A model generated the notes under the pieces. The model was not told where the DNA came from. It did no database searches and saw only the letters and a program-made list of their open reading frames with translations. Position numbers and translations under genes: made by a program. Positions 6,176 to 9,167 of a DNA stretch of 9,167 bases are shown in pieces; the first letter of the stretch is position 1, and every line of letters starts with the position of its first letter. The DNA is taken from the NCBI GenBank assembly GCA_041742255.1, contig JBGSIZ010000122.1:1-9167 (forward strand), given 5' to 3'. This stretch comes from JBGSIZ01 sp041742255. Lineage in GTDB: Bacteria > Pseudomonadota > Alphaproteobacteria > Rhodobacterales > Rhodobacteraceae.

Positions 6176-6727
6176 ATGACAGTTCCATATGGTCCGTTTT
6201 CCAAAACCGTTGTGATCCCGGCCCCCATGCCACAGATCTTTGCCGCGCTGCTGGTCCATCGCGGGGCGATTTCGGTCACCAATTTCAACGGGGAATTGTT
6301 GGCCTCGGACCTGATATCGGGGACCAAGGGGCAAACCGGGGCGGTGTCCGAATGCCGGGTGAGTGCCGGTGTCTACGATCTGGTCTATTCCGAAACGATC
6401 GACCTGTCGGACCCGCCGCATCGGCTGGTGGTGTCCCAGACGCCGCTGAACCTGTGGCCCTACGATCCCGCCGAACGCCTGCCGCCCATCGGGTCCGACC
6501 GGCCAACAGACGACGGATCGGCGCTCTTTGCGCGGCTTTATGGCCCCGTCCCCCCGCTGGATCGGTTCGAGGCCACGCTGGAACCGCATGACACCGGCAC
6601 GTCCCTGACCATCGCCGTGTCCACGCACCGGGCAAAACCGCTGGGATGGTTCGGGCGGCGGCAAGTGGCGGGGGCGATGACGGCCTATGTGGCGGCGACC
6701 TGCAAAAAGATTGCGGCGCGGGTTTGA
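6176..6727 (+). CDS. SRPBCC-superfamily (START/polyketide cyclase-like) protein
   Basis: A 183-residue protein of unknown function that resembles the SRPBCC helix-grip fold. The N-terminus FSKTVVIPAPMPQIFAAL (8-25) matches the first strand and helix pattern (V-x-I-x-A-P, then VF/IF). The middle has YSETIDLSDPPHRLVVSQT (71-89), and the C-terminus has a strand (TSLTIAVST, 142-150) followed by a long helix (about 158-182), as in ligand-binding members. Such proteins bind hydrophobic small molecules or act as cyclases, hydrolases or chaperones; none of these can be chosen here. There is no signal peptide. Start: the ATG at 6176 fits the fold start, though its Shine-Dalgarno is weak; an in-frame GTG at 6170 or ATG at 6089 are alternatives. 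It diverges from the HAD gene and converges on the DUF3572 gene, with 27 bp between stops and no terminator seen. Confidence 0.7.
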   Translation: MTVPYGPFSKTVVIPAPMPQIFAALLVHRGAISVTNFNGELLASDLISGTKGQTGAVSECRVSAGVYDLVYSETIDLSDPPHRLVVSQTPLNLWPYDPAERLPPIGSDRPTDDGSALFARLYGPVPPLDRFEATLEPHDTGTSLTIAVSTHRAKPLGWFGRRQVAGAMTAYVAATCKKIAARV

Positions 6728-6754
6728 ACCGTTAAGATCGGCGGGCGCTGGCGG

Positions 6755-7033
6755 TCATGTCCAGTGAACATGCCCCGCCCCTGGCAGGGTTTGCCGGGCA
6801 CGGATCGGGTCCTCATACTTGAGGCCCAGCGCGTCGCAGAACGCGATCACCCACGCATCCTCCATCGTCAGGAAATCCAGAACGGACGCCTGAAACGCAG
6901 GTTCCGGGGCCTGACGGCGCAAATCGGCAAGCGAGGCACCCGTCGCCCCCAGAAACAAGGGCAGCAATTCTTCGTGCCCCGCGATCCACGCCAAAGCGTG
7001 TAACGCGATTGTTTCGGCTTGTTCATTCTTCAT
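6755..7033 (-). CDS. DUF3572 family protein
   Basis: A 92-residue cytosolic protein that matches the DUF3572 family, an alphaproteobacterial family of unknown function. The characteristic run is AETIALHALAWIAGHEELL (6-24), FLGATGASLADLR (27-39), and VLDFLTMEDAWVIAFCDALG (51-70), all predicted helices. The length is normal for the family. The ATG at 7033 has AAGGA with a 7-base spacer, and that Shine-Dalgarno lies in the loop of a 5-bp inverted repeat. It diverges from the PleD-like gene. From memory, DUF3572 genes often lie beside divK and pleD in other alphaproteobacteria, which suggests a link to the same signalling locus, although no biochemical role is known. Confidence 0.88.
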   Translation of the reverse strand: MKNEQAETIALHALAWIAGHEELLPLFLGATGASLADLRRQAPEPAFQASVLDFLTMEDAWVIAFCDALGLKYEDPIRARQTLPGAGHVHWT

Positions 7034-7048
7034 TCGTATTCCTTACGA
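7034..7048 (-). promoter_or_regulatory. Inverted repeat with the DUF3572 ribosome site in its loop
   Basis: TCGTA (7034-7038) and TACGA (7044-7048) are perfect reverse complements around a 5-base centre that reads AGGAA on the minus strand, within the Shine-Dalgarno of the gene starting at 7033. As RNA it would present the ribosome site in a small hairpin loop right against the start codon; as DNA it is a 15-bp operator-like element. Confidence 0.4.
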
Positions 7049-7053
7049 TTACG

Positions 7054-7064
7054 GAAACCGTTTC
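7054..7064. promoter_or_regulatory. Operator-like palindrome GAAACCGTTTC in a divergent promoter region
   Basis: GAAAC (7054-7058) and GTTTC (7060-7064) are exact reverse complements around one base. It lies roughly in the middle of the 92-bp region between the divergent DUF3572 and PleD-like genes, where one regulator could control both. Right beside it is TTAACCAA (7065-7072), which is one base off the alphaproteobacterial CtrA half-site TTAACCAT; no second TTAA at the full-site spacing is present. No convincing -35/-10 pair was found. Confidence 0.35.
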
Positions 7065-7092
7065 TTAACCAATTCCCTCCATCTTCAGTCTC

Positions 7093-7120
7093 CAAGGGGC
7101 GTGTTTTCCCTTGAAAGGAG
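7093..7120 (+). promoter_or_regulatory. Leader hairpin abutting the PleD-like gene Shine-Dalgarno
   Basis: CAAGGG (7093-7098) pairs perfectly with CCCTTG (7108-7113), with a 9-base U-rich loop. The Shine-Dalgarno AAAGGAG (7114-7120) begins at the next base and is 5 bases from the ATG at 7126. This strong ribosome site decides the start over the upstream in-frame TTG at 7111. CTCC segments at 7077-7080 and 7090-7093 could pair with GGAG instead, so a translational switch is conceivable. Confidence 0.45.
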
Positions 7121-7125
7121 ATGTG

Positions 7126-8547
7126 ATGTCCGGGCGAATCCTCATTATCGACACGGTGGCCACCAGCCGCATCGTGTTAAAGGTTCGCCTTGAGGCTGCC
7201 CAGTATCAAGTGTTTCCTGTGGCAACCCTTGCCGAAGGATTGACAACGGCGGCCACGATTTCCCCCGATCTGGTGTTGATGGACATGACAGCACTTGCGG
7301 ACGGCGTGGCGGGGTTTGTGGCAGGCCTGCGGCAGTTGCCCGATCTGGCCCGGGTGCCGGTTCTGGGCTATGGTCGGTTCGACCGGGCGGCGGACCGGAT
7401 CGCCATGCTGCAGGCGGGCGCGGATGGTCTGTTAACCAAACCGTTGTCGGACAATCTGTTGCTTGCGCAAATCCGGTGCCTGTTGCGGCAACGCGACGCC
7501 GAGATCGAGATGGACCTGCGACAGGACACCAGCCGGGCGTTGGGATTTGCCGACCCCCCGGCACAGTTCAGCGGCCCCGCCCAAGTGACCGTCCTGTCGC
7601 GCAATGTGGCCGCCACGATCCCTTGCGCGCGGGCGTTGCAGGCCGCATCCGGCCACCGGGTGCAGGTGATCGACCCTGAAACGGTGCTGTCTGCGCCACG
7701 GGATACCCCGCGCGATACCCCGAATGCCGCACAACACAATGGCCCGCCCACCGATGTTTTGATCCTTGATGCCCGGCAGCCTGAAACCGCCATTCAACTG
7801 CACCGCCTGATTGCCGATTTGCGCAGCAGGCCGGAAACCCGGCAGATGATGCTGCTGGTCCTGACGGGGCCGGACAACCCGGATGCCGCCGCACTCGCGC
7901 TTGATCTGGGGGCACAGGATGTGGTGTCCGGAACCGCCCCGATCGAGGAAATCGCGCTGCGCGTGGGCCGCTTGTTGCGCCAGAAACTGACCATGGACCG
8001 GTTGCGCGACACCGTGCAAACCGGGCTGCGGGCGGCGATCACGGACCCGTTGACCGGGCTTTACAACCGCCGCTATGCCTTGCCCCATCTGGCCAATCTG
8101 GCGGACAAGGCCCGCGCGACTGGTCTGCCGTGGGCCGTCATGGTTCTGGATATCGACCATTTCAAGCAGGTCAATGACACCCATGGGCACGCCGTCGGGG
8201 ACAAGGTTCTGATGGCCGTGGCGGACCGGTTGCGGGGCAATCTGCGGATGGTGGATTTCATTGCCCGGATCGGTGGTGAAGAATTTCTGATCGCCATGCC
8301 CGACACATCGCCCGCCGAGGCGCAGATGGCCGCCGAACGGCTGTGCGCCCTGTTTGACCACTCCCCGGTGACCGAGGTTGCGGGGGGTCCGGTCCGCGTG
8401 ACGCTGTCCATCGGTGTGGCGATGGCGCGCGACCGGGTGCTCATGCCCCACGACGTGGATGCGATGATCGCGCTCGCCGATCAGGCGCTGTATACCGCCA
8501 AGGCCGCAGGGCGTAACACGGTCACAATGGCGCGCACCGCAGCCTGA
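7126..8547 (+). CDS. pleD: PleD-like response regulator diguanylate cyclase (REC-REC-GGDEF)
   Basis: A 473-residue cytosolic protein that makes the second messenger c-di-GMP from two GTP. The order is receiver 1 (about 3-122), degenerate adaptor receiver 2 (about 153-285) and a GGDEF domain (about 300-470). The architecture and the D53 phosphoacceptor position match Caulobacter PleD. Receiver 1 keeps D9, D53 and K105 but has T at 10 and G at 83, where PleD has D10 and T83. Receiver 2 has D215 but no lysine in its VVSGTAP segment (266-272). The cyclase domain is intact: DPLTGLYNRR (307-316), LDIDHFKQVND (341-351), the inhibitory site RMVD (374-377) and the active site GGEEF (383-387), so activity with product inhibition is expected. 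It starts at the ATG at 7126 behind AAAGGAG. A 12-bp tandem repeat gives RDTP twice (192-199). No divK is next to it. Confidence 0.93.
   Translation: MSGRILIIDTVATSRIVLKVRLEAAQYQVFPVATLAEGLTTAATISPDLVLMDMTALADGVAGFVAGLRQLPDLARVPVLGYGRFDRAADRIAMLQAGADGLLTKPLSDNLLLAQIRCLLRQRDAEIEMDLRQDTSRALGFADPPAQFSGPAQVTVLSRNVAATIPCARALQAASGHRVQVIDPETVLSAPRDTPRDTPNAAQHNGPPTDVLILDARQPETAIQLHRLIADLRSRPETRQMMLLVLTGPDNPDAAALALDLGAQDVVSGTAPIEEIALRVGRLLRQKLTMDRLRDTVQTGLRAAITDPLTGLYNRRYALPHLANLADKARATGLPWAVMVLDIDHFKQVNDTHGHAVGDKVLMAVADRLRGNLRMVDFIARIGGEEFLIAMPDTSPAEAQMAAERLCALFDHSPVTEVAGGPVRVTLSIGVAMARDRVLMPHDVDAMIALADQALYTAKAAGRNTVTMARTAA
7699..7722 (+). repeat. 12-bp in-frame tandem repeat inside the PleD-like gene
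   Basis: CGGGATACCCCG (7699-7710) is followed by CGCGATACCCCG (7711-7722), 11 of 12 bases identical. It encodes RDTP-RDTP (residues 192-199) in a loop of the degenerate second receiver. The copy is in frame and so tolerated. Confidence 0.7.
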
Positions 8548-8560
8548 CGGGTTCCGGGCG

Positions 8561-8570
8561 ATACATGTAT
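8561..8570. repeat. AT-rich 10-bp palindrome ATACATGTAT
   Basis: A perfect 10-bp palindrome in the 38-bp gap between the PleD-like gene stop (8547) and the converging gene stop (8586), 13 bp past the first. Eight of ten bases are A or T in otherwise GC-rich DNA. It could be a protein-binding site; its end-of-gene place makes promoter control unlikely. Confidence 0.4.
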
Positions 8571-8571
8571 G

Positions 8572-8604
8572 CGGTCGGGCCGCGTCTAGCGGCTTCGCCG
8601 ACCG
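8572..8604. terminator. Nested hairpin at a convergent junction, possible bidirectional terminator
   Basis: CGGTCGG (8572-8578) pairs with CCGACCG (8598-8604) and, stacked directly inside it, GCCGC (8579-8583) pairs with GCGGC (8589-8593). That gives 12 perfect GC-rich pairs with a 5-base loop and a TTCG bulge on one side. The loop holds the TAG stop of the minus-strand gene (8586-8588), and the right arms lie in its last codons. No T-tract follows on either strand, so transcript-end protection or Rho-assisted termination is as likely as intrinsic termination. Confidence 0.5.
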
Positions 8605-9086
8605 GACCCCAGTTCGTGGGACAATCGCGCCGCAAACTCTGCCCGTTCTGCCGGGGTCATTGCCGCGACCCGGGCCAACAACGCCTCTTGTCCCACGCGC
8701 ATGGCACCGGTGGCCCGGTCGCGCTGTTCCTCGAACAACAGCTCCACGGCGGCGGGATCGAACGGGTCCGCCGAAATCGCAGCCAGAAAATCGGCCATCG
8801 CCTGTGCCCGTTCTGCACCGCGCACGGGCCGCGATTGCATCCGTTCGTGCAGGTCGCGGCCAATCGCGCGCCGATCCTCGAAATCCAGCGCGCGGGCATA
8901 GGCGCCCAGCGTCATATCCGCGCCACCCATGCCCCCCGGCCTGCGCCCGTCCAGCATACCGCCCGCGACGACGCCCAAAATCAACAGGTTGAACGCCAGC
9001 GAGACAATCAACAATATGCGGATCCCCGGGCGCATCCCGGTTTTCGGGGGCACGGCAGGGGCGGTTTGAGGGCCATGGTCTGTCAT
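8586..9086 (-). CDS. Membrane-anchored periplasmic CpxP/CnrX-like (heavy-metal sensor type) protein
   Basis: A 166-residue protein with a short N-terminal cytoplasmic tail (1-20), one membrane helix (about 22-43, IRILLIVSLAFNLLILGVVAG) and a periplasmic helical domain rich in Ala, Arg and Glu. The domain pattern, LGAYARALDFEDRRAI (60-75), MADFLAAISADPFDPAAV (97-114) and a final MTPAERAEFAARL helix (143-155), fits the periplasmic heavy-metal sensor/CpxP-like group. Members of that group buffer envelope stress or sense metals, often with an ECF sigma factor. Few metal ligands are present (H80, H157, some Met), so metal binding is doubtful. The ATG at 9086 has GGAGG about 8 bases upstream, inside the preceding gene, whose stop is only 2 bp away, so the two are probably translationally coupled. 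It ends in TAG within the junction hairpin. Confidence 0.75.
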   Translation of the reverse strand: MTDHGPQTAPAVPPKTGMRPGIRILLIVSLAFNLLILGVVAGGMLDGRRPGGMGGADMTLGAYARALDFEDRRAIGRDLHERMQSRPVRGAERAQAMADFLAAISADPFDPAAVELLFEEQRDRATGAMRVGQEALLARVAAMTPAERAEFAARLSHELGSGRRSR

Positions 9087-9088
9087 GG

Positions 9089-9167
9089 TCAGCCCTCCAG
9101 CCCCAGAATGTCATCGCTCGACAACACGTCCAGCGTGACGGACGTGCCAAACACCGCATCCGTCAAC
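9089..9167 (-). CDS. 3' end of an unidentified gene, cut by the window edge
   Basis: A minus-strand frame is open from the right edge to a TGA at 9089-9091 and gives the last 25 residues, ending DVLSSDDILGLEG. It is supported as coding by its position: the stop is 2 bp before the start of the CpxP-like gene, whose GGAGG ribosome site lies within its last codons, as in tightly packed operons. Too little remains to name it. A sigma factor or anti-sigma gene would suit the context, but nothing seen proves it. Confidence 0.6.
   Translation of the reverse strand, partial: LTDAVFGTSVTLDVLSSDDILGLEG

Noticed and set aside
6067..6327. N-terminal extension of the HAD protein to 6327
   Set aside because: It would run through the divergent promoter region and antisense to the SRPBCC gene; the ATG at 6066 has GGAG and sits just before the first HAD motif.
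7430..7440. A TTAACCAA sequence inside the PleD-like gene as a CtrA site
   Set aside because: It encodes the conserved receiver segment L-T-K-P, so the match is explained by coding constraint.
7432..9159. A long minus-strand open frame (575 codons) opposite the PleD-like gene and running through the CpxP-like gene
   Set aside because: It overlaps two genes with recognisable domains and good ribosome sites, and its composition is shadow-like.
1..9167. A defence system, mobile element or secretion gene cluster
   Set aside because: No transposase, integrase, nuclease, helicase, toxin-antitoxin pair or repeat array was found on either strand; the genes are ordinary metabolic, signalling and envelope families.

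Overview
The window is high-GC bacterial chromosomal DNA (estimated by eye, low to mid 60s percent). Its gene content points to an alphaproteobacterium, most likely of the Rhodobacteraceae/Roseobacter group: a DUF3572 gene beside a PleD-type response regulator, a non-pyrrolysine MttB-family methyltransferase, and a small CpxP/CnrX-like periplasmic protein. No insertion sequence, prophage, CRISPR array, tRNA or rRNA was recognised. No gene-free stretch exceeds about 155 bases, so the DNA is almost fully coding.

Layout. (1) The left edge carries the 3' part of a plus-strand di-haem c-type cytochrome (to 1295). It meets a minus-strand gene tail to tail, the two stop codons overlapping in CTAG (1292-1295). 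(2) From 6066 down to 1292 four genes run on the minus strand, in transcription order: HAD-superfamily hydrolase (6066-5350), MttB-like methyltransferase (5238-3679), luciferase-like flavin-dependent oxidoreductase (3523-2486) and a tandem GNAT-type acyltransferase (2401-1292). The gaps are 111, 155 and 84 bp. They contain inverted repeats, a T-tract terminator candidate and weak promoter candidates, so this is a same-strand cluster rather than a proven operon. (3) A plus-strand SRPBCC-fold protein (6176-6727) diverges from the HAD gene. (4) A minus-strand DUF3572 gene (7033-6755) diverges from a plus-strand PleD-like diguanylate cyclase (7126-8547) across a 92-bp region with three inverted repeats. 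(5) At the right edge a minus-strand pair, an incomplete unidentified gene (edge to 9089) and a membrane-anchored CpxP/CnrX-like protein (9086-8586), forms a tightly coupled operon that converges on the cyclase, with a large nested hairpin at the junction.

How the genes may work together. The DUF3572/PleD pair is a cell-cycle or lifestyle signalling locus: the cyclase keeps its GGEEF active site and RxxD inhibitory site, but its first receiver has lost two of five canonical residues. The right-edge pair looks like part of an envelope-stress or metal-sensing operon. The MttB homologue would demethylate a quaternary amine or similar substrate using a corrinoid protein partner, yet no corrinoid protein or second methyltransferase is encoded here, so its partners must lie elsewhere. 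The adjacent flavin monooxygenase-like gene is a possible, unproven, functional partner. I see no clearly new system. The best leads are the orphan MttB/flavin oxidoreductase pairing, the altered PleD receiver in a locus lacking divK, and the structured intergenic regions.
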